Assembly (NCBI GenBank): GCA_028023455.1
Contig: JAQFVV010006273.1
Location: 5,696,889 to 5,760,888, forward strand
Reading direction: 5' to 3'
Source: Epiperipatus broadwayi
Taxonomy: Eukaryota; Onychophora; Udeonychophora; Euonychophora; Peripatidae
DNA length: 64,000 nt
The notes beneath the pieces were generated by a model. It had not been told where the DNA came from. It ran no database searches and saw nothing but the letters and a program-made list of their open reading frames with translations. The position numbers and the translations under genes were made by a program. Shown piece by piece: positions 35,833 through 46,130 of the stretch. How positions within the stretch are numbered: the stretch's first letter is position 1; every line of letters starts with the position of its first letter.

Positions 35833-38390
35833 TATTTCAACTTCTAACAACTGTGTGAGTGATTTATTATGGATAAGCAAGCTCTTAAAGTTTGTCTCTC
35901 TGTATGCAAATTCCAAGAGAGAATTGTGTTCTTGATAAAATGCAGAGAGATTAAAGTCTTTCTAAAATTCTGCAGCTTTAATCTTAACCAAGCTATTTAT
36001 AATCACAACAACATTGTTAAGAAAATGAAAATATTTCTTCTCGATTTAGTCATTAAAGGATGTCATAAAGCGTTATGCAAACAAATCAAGAGACGAAGGA
36101 GAATTCTAGCCCACTTCCCAATGAATGCCTTTATACAGCACAAGTGTAATAATCTCAGTGCTTCTCTTAAGCACAAATTTAATAAAAAACTTGCATTTTT
36201 GGCTTATCAACAGAATGTCCGCCTCCAAGACCCTGAAGCCTCGGCCTTTGTGAACCTTACAGATATACCAATCCCACAAGAGATATGTGACATTTTATGT
36301 AGAGGCCCACGATATGTTGGGGGTGGATGGAAACATCCCAATATGGAGCTTATGGCTGATGTTGAAGCAGGTTTGTTCAACGATCCAGATAAAGATAAAT
36401 ACATTACTCAAGTAGTTAATGCTCTACAGCATAAATCTTTATATATACGCACACATATCTGGCAAGCTAACATAACAAAAACCAAACAATTTTTTAAAGA
36501 CAAAAATATCACATGCATGCTGGAAGATAAGGGCAATAGATTCGTGCTTATGAAAACACAGGACTACACATCTAAACTGGATCAGCAAATTAATAAACTA
36601 CAATTTCAAAGGCTTCCCGATTTCAATAACAAATTAAATAAGGATAAGTTTATTTCTTCCATTCTCAGACCACACTGTAATAAAGCTTTCTCTAAGGCAG
36701 AATATTATAGGCTTTACCTGTCTGCATCCATTCCTCCAAGGATGTTTGCCAATGCCAAAATACACAAGGCTGATATTCCATTGCGACTTATTTTAGATTT
36801 TGGAGGAGTACACTATTCCAATACGGCGAAATGGGTTAACAGACAGCTCATTCAAGCTTTGGGATTCGGTTCATATACTATAAATTCGTCATTTCAATTT
36901 GTTGCAAAAATAAAAGACCTAGTTTTGAACCCAGACACTACATTAGCTACTATTGATGTTTCGGAATTATACGGCTCCATTTGTAGGGCTAAATCTATTC
37001 AGATTGTAAGAGAAGAGCTTATAAACCACAATTTAGCTCAGCCACTAATTGACTTTATTATAGACTTTTTATCTTGGCTTGATAAAAATATTATGGCATT
37101 CTTTCACAACCAGTGGTTTCATATGAAAGACGGTTGGCCAATGGGACTCCCTATGAGTGGCATCATCTCAAGTGTAGTTTTAAATTATTTTGAAAAGCAA
37201 ATAATTCCAAGATACCAAGAATCTAACTTGCTATCCATATACACTAGATATGTTGATGATATCTTCATAGCCGCTCCCTCTCCGATTATTCTACAAATAA
37301 AAAATGAACTTCAAAACACTACAGGGCTTACGTTTAACATGGAGAATGAAAATGCCCATAAACAAGTTAAATACCTGGACCTACATATGCAGCAAGAACA
37401 CACACATATTAATTATAAAATGCTAATCAAACCCCTTGATGTTAGAGGACACTCCCACCCTCTTTCCAATTCACCAACTAACCACAAACTCTCTGGCTTA
37501 ACCTCGTTTTTGTATAGAAATATGCACCTATGTAAATTTGAGGCAGATAAAAAAGCTAACCTCACATCATATAGGGACGACCTAATAAAAGTTGGTTTTG
37601 ATGTGAATGTAATTGACAGGAGGATAAAACAGTTTTTTGCTAAAATAAATGATAAAGTCCCTAACATTGACAAGCAAAGACTCCTACTCCCTTACCTGCC
37701 TAGTATGCATAAATGTTTTTATAATATTTTCAATAATAAATACCAGTTATGTTTTCACACACCTCCTAACTCTAACAAATTAATTAATAATACCAAAGAC
37801 TGCCTCCCACCCTCGCTGACACCTCAAGTGGTCTATAATATTGCCTGCCCTGAAAAATTTTGTAGATCATCATATTATGGTGAGACTAGGGCCTCTCTCT
37901 CCACTAGGCTATCTCAACACACTTATTCTTATAATAAAGCTTTGTTGGACACTGCTCATAGTTCAGTTTTTGTGCAGCACCGTGCTTCAGCTGGGCATGA
38001 TTGTCAACCGGGAAATCCAGTGGTGGTATGCAGAGAGCGGCATGATCTAAAAAGAAAGATAAAAGAAGCTTTCTTTATATCTAGAGATGGCGATATCATC
38101 AATAGAAAAGACTCTTGCTACAAAATATCCAAGAAATGGAATGCATAATTATTTCATTTGCATAAATTTGCATCACTCCAAGTCAATTTATTATATTTTA
38201 TAATACGGCTATGATTATGAGGGCTTGAACCTTGAAAGCGCTTAGCCATTTAATGAATAGATATTAAAATAATATATATTTGCTTTATTTGTTTTTAGCT
38301 TTGTGTGCTTGTGCGTGTTAGTGCTTGTGCGTGTTAGCGCATTTTATATATTTTGATTCATAATTAGCCACAAAGTATAAACTATTTGCT
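35833..38390 (+). mobile_element. Full-length Penelope-like element copy
   Basis: One continuous unit carries a single long ORF, a short leader (35833-35868) and about 240 bp of 3' sequence. That 3' part is shared with the truncated copies: ATGATTATGAGGGCTTGAAC, TTAGCCATTTAATG and GCGCATTTTATATATTTTGA. With the two fragments upstream it forms one insertion from 33831 to 38390, bounded by a 13 bp duplication. It lies in the same orientation as the FMO gene. Confidence 0.9.
35869..38148 (+). CDS. Penelope-like reverse transcriptase with GIY-YIG endonuclease
   Basis: A 759-residue intact ORF. Penelope-like elements copy their RNA with a telomerase-related RT and cut the target with a GIY-YIG nuclease. 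The N-terminal part has a DKG box (LEDKGNRFVLM, about residue 217). RT motifs follow: the PPRMFANAKIHK region, motif A IDVSELYGSI near 362, motif B GWPMGLPMSG near 422, and YVDD at 461-464 within YTRYVDDIF. The C-terminal nuclease starts near 654 with VVYNIACP, then YYGETRASLSTRLSQH near 669-684, with Cys and His residues around it that may bind zinc. The length fits the family. The ATG lies 36 bp inside the copy; a start in the upstream pseudo-LTR is possible. No lesions are seen, so it may be young and active. Confidence 0.93.
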   Translation: MDKQALKVCLSVCKFQERIVFLIKCREIKVFLKFCSFNLNQAIYNHNNIVKKMKIFLLDLVIKGCHKALCKQIKRRRRILAHFPMNAFIQHKCNNLSASLKHKFNKKLAFLAYQQNVRLQDPEASAFVNLTDIPIPQEICDILCRGPRYVGGGWKHPNMELMADVEAGLFNDPDKDKYITQVVNALQHKSLYIRTHIWQANITKTKQFFKDKNITCMLEDKGNRFVLMKTQDYTSKLDQQINKLQFQRLPDFNNKLNKDKFISSILRPHCNKAFSKAEYYRLYLSASIPPRMFANAKIHKADIPLRLILDFGGVHYSNTAKWVNRQLIQALGFGSYTINSSFQFVAKIKDLVLNPDTTLATIDVSELYGSICRAKSIQIVREELINHNLAQPLIDFIIDFLSWLDKNIMAFFHNQWFHMKDGWPMGLPMSGIISSVVLNYFEKQIIPRYQESNLLSIYTRYVDDIFIAAPSPIILQIKNELQNTTGLTFNMENENAHKQVKYLDLHMQQEHTHINYKMLIKPLDVRGHSHPLSNSPTNHKLSGLTSFLYRNMHLCKFEADKKANLTSYRDDLIKVGFDVNVIDRRIKQFFAKINDKVPNIDKQRLLLPYLPSMHKCFYNIFNNKYQLCFHTPPNSNKLINNTKDCLPPSLTPQVVYNIACPEKFCRSSYYGETRASLSTRLSQHTYSYNKALLDTAHSSVFVQHRASAGHDCQPGNPVVVCRERHDLKRKIKEAFFISRDGDIINRKDSCYKISKKWNA

Positions 38391-38403
38391 TATAAAGATT
38401 ATA
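38391..38403. repeat. Target site duplication, right, of the Penelope complex
   Basis: TATAAAGATTATA, a perfect match to 33818-33830. The flank after it (GCAAATTATTTACTCATTTT) continues the segmental duplication, as at 43535. Confidence 0.85.
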
Positions 38404-38467
38404 GCAAATTATTTACTCATTTTATCTGTAAAATTTACATTATGTTACTAATCAAATAAAATTATTA

Positions 38468-39278
38468 CTTATGAGTTTTCAAGTAAATCAAGATAGCAGC
38501 TCGTATTTTTGATAAATCTACAGTTTTGACGGTCCCAAAAAAATGTTTACTTTTAAAATGCCGGCTAGGAAATGTCATATTTTATATTTACATTTTATTT
38601 TTTATTACTGTTATTTTTTAAAAAAGAAATCATTGTAGAAAAAATTAATTACAATATTTACAGTTTATTTTTTTTTGGGGGGGGGGGATAAACTTATTAA
38701 CAGAAAAATGAAAAAATATATAAATACAATATTTATATTTTATTAATGTCAGTGGCGTGCAATCATATCGTGACCATTAACGCACACTTTTCCGGAGAGC
38801 AGGACACCGTATCTTTGGAAATAGTCCATTGAATCATGTTCTGTGACAGAACGGTCTCAAATTTTCATCATTATGACAATTTACCAAAAAACATGTTGTC
38901 AAGCATTGTTAGCCGAGAGGTCTGCGCAGGCGCCTTGCGAGCAAGCAGTTGGTTGCAGGCGGTTGTTGCGGGTTCGCCTCCCGGCGGATGCTATGACATA
39001 TATATAAAAAAAGAAAGAAACATGCTGAATTGAAACAAAATACGACAATGTTAAGAGTAGCTCGTCGCTTCTCACGTTATAAGTAAAAAAAAAAAAAATT
39101 GAAATAAACCTTCTTAATGAAATTCATCAAATTTATTCCTTTTTTAAATTTAAAAATCGATTTATTAATTTTGTTTTAATTTACCAACTAACACATTTTC
39201 GATAGCTTATATGCCCTCGAAACTGTAAATTAATCAAAAACACTGGCTGCCATCTTAGTTTACTTGAGAACTCACAAG
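38468..39278. mobile_element. TIR DNA element with TA target site (811 bp)
   Basis: The left end CTTATGAGTTTTCAAGTAAA and the right end, complement CTTGTGAGTTCTCAAGTAAA, form inverted repeats. They extend about 75 bp with mismatches (ATAGCAGC, then TTTTTGATAAATCTACAG). TA flanks both ends. It has no transposase, so it is a non-autonomous element, possibly Tc1/mariner-like by the TA target; this is an inference. It carries a G10 run at about 38677 and a tRNA-like sequence inside. The paralogous segment near 43585 lacks it. Confidence 0.75.
38903..38991 (+). ncRNA. tRNA-like sequence (SINE head or tRNA pseudogene)
   Basis: Has an RNA polymerase III A box, TAGCCGAGAGG at 38910-38920, and a B box, GGTTCGCCTCC at 38971-38981, at tRNA-like spacing with room for a long variable arm as in tRNA-Leu or tRNA-Ser. 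The T arm pairs (CGGG with CCCG), but the anticodon and acceptor stems are poor. An A-rich tail follows (ATATATAAAAAAAGAAAG). It is more likely a tRNA-derived SINE piece than a working tRNA. GC content is far above the surroundings. Confidence 0.6.
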
Positions 39279-39349
39279 TACTAAAATTATTTACATTATA
39301 CTGACTGGCTCTGGTGATTTGTTGTTTACTGCATAGGTTTACTGAAGAG
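39279..39349. repeat. Continuation of segmental duplication copy 1
   Basis: CATTATACTGACTGGCTCTG and GATTTGTTGTTTACTGCATA correspond to CATTATATGAACTGGCTTG and GATTTGTTATTTGCTGTATA at 43595-43640. It lies between two insertions. Confidence 0.65.
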
Positions 39350-39860
39350 GATTTAAACACAGACTTTCAATCAGCCTTCAGCTATGGACATTATCTCATA
39401 CAACAAATACATATGACAAAACATGTATGACAAAGATAAATGATTTCAAATTTGCATATTTCATGCTGAACCAACACTCTATCAATTAGTCCATATCATT
39501 ATCTCCCATGCATATATATAATCAGTGCTTGGTTTATATTAAGATAGAAAATCTTCAAATATCAATGGACCGGCTTCAATTTATTCCACTTTCCAACTCT
39601 TCAGCAATCCAGATTGAAACCTGCCCATTAAAGTTTGAAGATTTGCTATTTTAATATAAAACAATGTCTTATTATATATATATATTATGTGGGAGATAAT
39701 GATCTGGACCAATTGATGCATGCTGGTTCAGCACATTGGAGATCATTTATCTTTTTCACATGGGTGTAGTCCTGTGTATCATTGTACTTGAAAGTCTGTG
39801 TTCAAATCATGTACAATTACATCTAATTTCCATATATATTAAATTATACTAATATTCTGA
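39350..39860. repeat. Fold-back copy of dispersed repeat R2
   Basis: Two arms about 220 bp long mirror each other. The left arm has AACACTCTATCAATTAGTCC, ATCATTATCTCCCATGC and AAAATCTTCAAATATCAATG; the right has CATTAAAGTTTGAAGATTTG, GTGGGAGATAATGATCTGG and AGTCTGTGTTCAAATC. The junction is near 39600. It is the same repeat as at 30930, 48222 and 55385, here as an inverted dimer. The empty paralogue at about 43645 lacks it. Confidence 0.8.
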
Positions 39861-40020
39861 TGTATAGGTTTATGTATTTATAAACTTACATTTTACTAAA
39901 TGGCATTTTAAATTAAAAGTGTGATTTTAAATAAATCAAAGTAGGAATTTACAACTATATTTATAGTAACATACATATGTTTAGTGTCTTTATCATCAAC
40001 AATAAAGGCAAACATAAATG
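39861..40020. repeat. End of segmental duplication copy 1
   Basis: TTTATGTATTTATAAACTTACATTT and ATATGTTTAGTGTCTTTATC-like blocks correspond to 43650-43780. After this the two regions can no longer be aligned by eye. Confidence 0.6.
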
Positions 40021-41284
40021 ACAAAATGAAAAAACTCTACAGTGTTTGTGTCAAATGGAAACTGCATAACAATTAGAGGAGTGACTTATGTGTTTATACA
40101 AATAAATAGTTATACAAAACAATTACAATTGTATGTGGTGAAATGAAACATTAACCCAATACTAGGAATAAGTTGGTTTAAACCTTTTGGAATAAATATT
40201 AAATGTAATAAAGTTGCTGTAGTAAAGATAAATTCTCATTGCAGTGGGAAGAAAGGCCATATTAAAAATATGTTACTTTAAAAAGTACAAGTGTTATCTG
40301 CAGATTGACAGAACATTTGTTAAAAGTATTCAATAAAAACTGTCAAACATCTTAAGTTGATTTACCATCAAATAGTATGTCAAAAGTAGGAGCAGTGAAG
40401 AATGCCAGCATTGGGGAAATAACTATCTAACATTTTAAATCTGCTACAGTAAAAGTAAATGCCTGAAAAAATTTTCCATCACTACACAAGTTGAAGACTA
40501 AAGTTAAAAGCAGGAAGAAAGACAGCTGTTTGGAAAATGTAAAATTTACAGTTAATCAAAGCTATGAATTAAATATATTATGTAAAAGAAATGTCTACCA
40601 GGAATAATTATAAAAATTATATTTCAGAAAATACATAAGATAATGTTAGAAGATGGCAGACTATTCAAATGTCATATTAACCATTTCAAAAAACTGAGTG
40701 CACTGTAAATAAAGCAAAAACTACAATAACTTCCTGTGTATAAATTATGCATTTTCCAGAATAGAGGGGAGAATGCTGTGTACACATATATACCTATATA
40801 TTTTTTTATTTATTAAGAATAAATAAAGATGTGTGTACAACTGTTAGTATTAATATGTAAAGTACTCCAGCAATAAAACAGCTAATTAAATATGCAAAAG
40901 GAAATAAAAATTATTAGAAATAGTAGCAACCTAATGTGCAAGTTATTTTATTCAAATTAGCCAAAGTAATAAAAAGAGTCTGCAGAAGAAATTAGCAGTA
41001 TGCAAGAGTAGAAGTCTAATGGTCAGTGAGTGTAGCAGATGTGCAGAATTGTCAAATCAAATGTCAGTAATTGAGAAAGAGGAACAAAAATAAACTAGTG
41101 GAAAGTTACCCTAGTAATTGTAAAATTGTTCTGATATTAATAAAAAAGAGCTGTAGTCAAGAATTTATTTGGACAATTTCTGATAAATGTGTGTGAATAG
41201 TTAGGTACTTGCAAAATAAAAAGACTATATATATATAAACAAAACAAGTTATAAATTTCGTAACTTGCTCATAGCTTGCATTTT
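40021..41284. other. Intron sequence, nothing recognised
   Basis: A-rich on the plus strand with scattered TGA and AGTA patterns. No features seen. Confidence 0.5.
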
Positions 41285-41806
41285 ATGATCACTAGATGGA
41301 GCTTTATCAATATCCCACTATCAAGCTTTGTTTACATAAATTCTGAGAGAGATAGAATTCAATATCTCTTTCAAATTGTCTCCAACCTTTAAACCATGGT
41401 TTCGAGCTAGTTGGCTCACATAACTTGTTTTGTTTATCATAAATGTACCCTTGAAGGCTTTTGCAATGATATAGATTGCAGAGGCTTTTACTATATTGCA
41501 AAACTGAACTGAATTCAGACCCATATAGCTATCTAGTTTGTTTGACTGGATTTGAAGATATTTATGTATCTGAAAAATTTATGCTTTCATGCTGATAGAA
41601 ACATGTTTGATAAATGCTGATTGCAGAGTTGGTGTTTAGATCTAGTTTCTAGTCTTCCTACCCTTTACTGACATGAGCCAACTAGCTCGAAACCATGGTT
41701 TAAAGTTGGAGACAATTTGAAAGAGATATTGAATTCTATCTCTCTCAGTGTTTATGTAAACAAAGCTTGATAGTGGACTATTTGTAAAGCGCCATCTAGT
41801 GATCAT
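41285..41806. repeat. Fold-back element with ~135 bp terminal inverted repeats
   Basis: ATGATCACTAGATGG at the left end pairs with CCATCTAGTGATCAT at 41792-41806. Further in, CACTATCAAGCTTTGTTTAC pairs with GTAAACAAAGCTTGATAGTG, and AAACCATGGTTTCGAGCTAG pairs with CTAGCTCGAAACCATGGTTT. The 250 bp centre has AACTGAATTCAGACCCATAT, similar to sequence in the AGGCAAAACTC family (TGAACTCAGTTCAG), which hints at kinship. It has no transposase. Confidence 0.85.
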
Positions 41807-41999
41807 ATATATATATATATCTTTTAGGAAATAATGAACTTTAAGAAGATAATAAGTCATGCATATTGGATCACTAATTTTACTAATAACATTATTATTA
41901 ATATTTAAGTAAATAAACTCTTGAAGTTTTATTAAACTTAGTGTTTATTTTCTTATTCAACAATATATATATATTCAGCTGCCAACTGACTGAATGGCC

Positions 42000-43780
42000 T
42001 TGGATATATTACTTTTGAAGAAAACTTTTTTTTCTATAAAGACTTCAACACTTTGACTAATTTTAGTTCTCTATTATATTCTATTTGCAGATATATCTTC
42101 CTAATAAAAGCAATCTGCATTGCACTTCTTTAAAATATCTTTGAGAAAATCTTTATAACATAAATCATAAAGCTTTTTTTTTTTAAAGAAATAAACTATT
42201 TTAAATAACTTATTTCAAGATAAAGGCCTTTCCAACATCTTTTAATAAAAATTGACTGCTTTTGAAAAAATTGATAGATTAATTAACTGCTGGCTAATGA
42301 AGATTTTAATGATTGTTTTCCTTTACATTATCCAATAAACTCTAGATATGTTTACATTGTTATATGATTATTAAACTATGAGGTTCTTGAAAAATTCTGA
42401 TATTACATGAAACATTTTAAGCTATTTAAAAAATTTTCCAACCTTGTCCTAGGTTTGTACTTTTATAATGGACATTGTAGGCTAATATTCCAATTATTAT
42501 GCAGTTAAAATATTAAATCTTATTTATCTCCATATATATATATATATTCGAAAGCAGATTAAAATATTTGGCAATATGGCACTACAATCAACTGATGTTC
42601 TAAATCATTTGTATTGAAATCTTTGGTATTTCCTTTTAACAGAATTCTTTTTTTTAAAGCTATATTGCAAAGTGTTAATATTTTTTAAATAAAAATTTAA
42701 TATGCATCCTTTCCCTTTCACCATGTTGCTCCTGAATTTCATTTTTACCATTCTTTGTAAACCTTATTTAACTATATTTGTACATTTTTTGATGAATAAA
42801 CTTTCATCACTGAGAAAAAAAAAATTAATATGCAGTAAGTAAATTCAACATTAATATGCAAACTCCAGGTGAGTGAAAAAGTATTTAAAAATAAGTCTAC
42901 AATTATATTACAATTTTTAAGTTTTTTTTTTTGTCTTTAATTTAGTTGTTTGGTTATAATATATATTATTGATAAATGTAATTTTATTAATAAAATAATT
43001 AAAGAAATATAAGAGATTATAATAAACTGACTTTTAGCACAGCTTGTACACATACATATGTATAATATAAATGACCTTTACGGTTATTAATATATTTAGA
43101 TCACAATCTTTACATTTTTTTTTATAAGTATTTCTTCCTGAAAGCAAAGTACCCATTAATCAGACTAGTAACATTTGCTCATAGTGATTAGTTAACCCAA
43201 TTTTCAACAGACTGTAAAATATTTACTTTAATTTTTTTTTTCACCTTTAATCTCTCTTTTATATAAGTTACTAAATATATATATATATTCTTTTCATATG
43301 CAGCAAATTTAACATAATTGTAACTTAAAGTGTCACTCATTGATTTTAACTTGGTCTGCGTTTATTTTCTACCATTTTATTGTCAATGTCTTATATATAA
43401 GTAAAAACATATTTTAAGCATTATACTATTTTCACATTATCAAAATGGCATCCTTGTAGTTGAATTTCGAGTTCTTCAAATGTGCCCTGCAGTATTATTA
43501 TATATTTAATTGATTTAGCATGAAGGTTATAGCAAATTATTTACTCATTTGAACATTTAAAATTACATTATATTATAAATCAGACTACTTTCATTATATG
43601 AACTGGCTTGAAAGATTTGTTATTTGCTGTATATGTTTATGTATTTATAAATTCACATTTACGTAAATCTGTTTTCAATTAAAAGTTTTGTTTTTTAAAA
43701 AAATCAAAGTTGTAATTCACTATTGTTTTTACACTAACATTTATATGTTTAGTATGTTCAACATTAATAGCAGTAACTTC
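42000..43780. repeat. Segmental duplication, copy 2 (retains empty sites)
   Basis: Partner of 32270-33830 plus 38391-38467, 39279-39349 and 39861-40020. The segments follow each other here without the Penelope, TIR and fold-back insertions. It has one insertion of its own at 42707-42824 that the first copy lacks. Confidence 0.75.
42707..42824 (+). mobile_element. Retrotransposed 3' tail (SINE or truncated LINE) with TSD
   Basis: A 118 bp piece has an AATAAA at 42795-42800, ends in CACTGAGAAAAAAAAAA and is flanked by direct repeats TTAATATGCA at 42697-42706 and 42825-42834. Related 3' sequence is present in reverse at 58835-58960. The first duplication copy lacks it, so it is a later insertion copied through RNA. 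Confidence 0.8.
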
Positions 43781-43974
43781 CACTAACAAGTGAGTATGGC
43801 CATTCTATCTTCAAAAAAAAAAATAGATAGGAAGATAAATAATAAAACATTAGACATAAGGTTTGTTGATGACTGTACAAACTAATCTGTGAATCTCAAA
43901 TACATTTACCTATAAAACACAAGTTTATTGTTGTGTTTACTTAATATTATATGATGTCATCTTTTAATTTCTTC
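43781..43974. other. AT-rich spacer
   Basis: No feature seen; includes a short poly-A run. Confidence 0.4.
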
Positions 43975-44200
43975 AGTAAACTTTTTTTTGGAGAAAGACT
44001 TCAGTACTTTATCTAATTTTAGCTTTCTATTATGTTCTATTTTTAAAAACATCTTCTCAATGAATGCAATCAATGCTGCACTGCTTAGAATATCTCTAAA
44101 ACAATTTTTATGACATAAATACAGTCAGTTACTCCCATGAAAACCTGCTCAAGTTCTCATTATCTTTGAGAGAATCTTTATAACATAAATAAAACATATT
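43975..44200. repeat. Segmental duplication, short third copy
   Basis: ACTTCAGTACTTTATCTAAT, TTCTATTATGTTCTATTT, ATATCTCTAAAACAATTTTT and CATGAAAACCTGCTCAAG align with 42030-42150 and 32300-32460. A more distant relative lies at 50560-50850. The intron has expanded by repeated local copying. Confidence 0.6.
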
Positions 44201-45100
44201 TTAAAAACTACACTCAAATTCACTATAAAATAGTTTTTTAATAAAAATTTTAGTTTATTTATTTTATATGTCTAATCCAATGAAGATGAGATTTTCCTGT
44301 AGTATATTTTATAGAATCATATCTAGCAAGCTGAAAAACATATTGATTGATTGTGTGATTTCGACATCACATTTTTAGAATTTTATAGACCAACTGTTAA
44401 AAACTTTTTTGTAATGTCTTTGTTTATATCATAGAGAATCCAAGTATTACTTCTATACAATAAATTAGGTAAACTAACAGCAGTACATGCAGTTAATTTA
44501 GCTGCAGAAATTATTTACTAGAATAAAATTGTGCCCTTTTAACAAAGCTGCAGCAGTCCAATGAACATAGTTTTGAGTCTTGCTATCTAAATCTTTTTTG
44601 TTAAATTTATATATAACATTTTATATATTATAAGCCTAGTACTAGAAGTCAAATTCTGCATAAGAAATTTCAAGACTAACATGCGTGTGCACTTATGCAT
44701 ACATATTCAGATGGAGATGAAGGAAATAAGCAGTTAATAATAAAATTGTATTTTGAGATTTTTTATTTATTAACTTATTCCAAATTGTTTTGAAAATAAA
44801 ATCTTAGTGACTTTGACAGAAAAGACTAGGGTGATTTCAAATAATAATAAAAAATATGAATTAATAACTTTTTTTTATTATAAATAAAACAGAAATGTCG
44901 GTAAATAATTTTCTTTTTGTAATAAGTAAGCCAACCCCTATTTTTTTCCTTTAGTGAAAAAATGCGAGAGAATATTTTTCTCTGAGGTTTGAGATCAGTA
45001 GTCATTATGGTAGGTGCTGTAGAAAATAAAGAAGATAATCTACATTACAGTACATGGGTAGATAATAGAGCAGACAAATAACAGGGAACTAACAGTCAGT
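44201..45100. other. Intron sequence, nothing recognised
   Basis: AT-rich; no repeat partner or coding signal seen. Confidence 0.45.
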
Positions 45101-46130
45101 AAACAGGCAAAACTCCATACAGTAGTGCTACCCTGTGCCAACCAGAGTAATCAATGGATGCCAGAAGGCTTATACATAAAATCCCCATCTAGTGCCTACT
45201 CATCCAATATTTCTAGATTAGTTTCTGGCTTGTGGCCTCCATCAGTGAGGAGCCTTGGATCTGAGAGCACTGCACCTAGATCTTAGGATCTAATGCAACC
45301 CTCCAGCAGCCACCTTTTATCTCTACTTAATTACAAAACCATGAGAATGAAATTGAAAACAATAATATTTTCAATCTAAGTTCAATAGCTTATATAGTCA
45401 TATGGGTCTGAACTCAGTTCAGCACCCATATATTTTGGTATCTTTGACTTTTTAACAACCATATCTACCACTATCCTATTAGGCAAGATTGATGATAAAC
45501 CACTAATCATCACATGATCACTATCTCTTGATATAGCACATAACTGTTATTAAACAGGCAAAACGCTCTCCATACAGTAGTGCCACCCTGGGTCAACCAG
45601 AATAATCAATGGTTGCCAGAAGGCTTGTGCATAAAATCCCCATCTAGTGCCTACTCATTCAATATGACCAGACTAGTTTCTGGCTTGTGGCCTTCATCAG
45701 TGAGAAGCCTTGGATCAGAGAGCACTGTATCTAGATCTTATGATCTAATGCAACTCTCCAGCAGCCACCTTTTATCTCAACTACAAAACCATGAAAATAA
45801 AATTGGAAACACAATAATATTTTCAATCTAAGCTTAATAGCTTATATAGTCATATGGGTCTGAACTCAGGTCAGCACCCATACATTTCAGTGTCTTTGGC
45901 TTTTTAACAACCATAGCCACCACTATCCTATTAGGCAGTATTGGTCACAAGTCAGAATCTAGTCTGGGGATATTGGATGAGTAGGCACTAAATGGGGATT
46001 TTATGCACAAGCCTTCTGGCATCCATTGCTTACTTTGGTTGGCCCAGGATGGCACTACAATATGGAGAGTTTTGCCTGTTTAATAACAGTTATGTGCTAG
46101 CATAAGAGGTAGGGATAATGTGATGTTTAG
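45101..46130. repeat. AGGCAAAACTC-family array, two direct and one inverted copy
   Basis: Direct copies begin with AACAGGCAAAAC near 45103 and 45554. They carry ATCAATGGATGCC or ATCAATGGTTGCC, GGATCTGAGAGCACTGCACC and CAGCACCCATA. An inverted partial copy at about 45945-46130 ends AATATGGAGAGTTTTGCCTG, then TTTAATAACAGTTATGTGC. The units are about 450 bp as at 15022. A lone end fragment, TAGAGAGTTTTGCCTG, is near 46900. Confidence 0.83.

Noticed and set aside
38903-38991. Functional tRNA gene
   Set aside because: A and B boxes fit, but acceptor and anticodon stems do not fold well and an A-rich tail follows, so a SINE or pseudogene is more likely.
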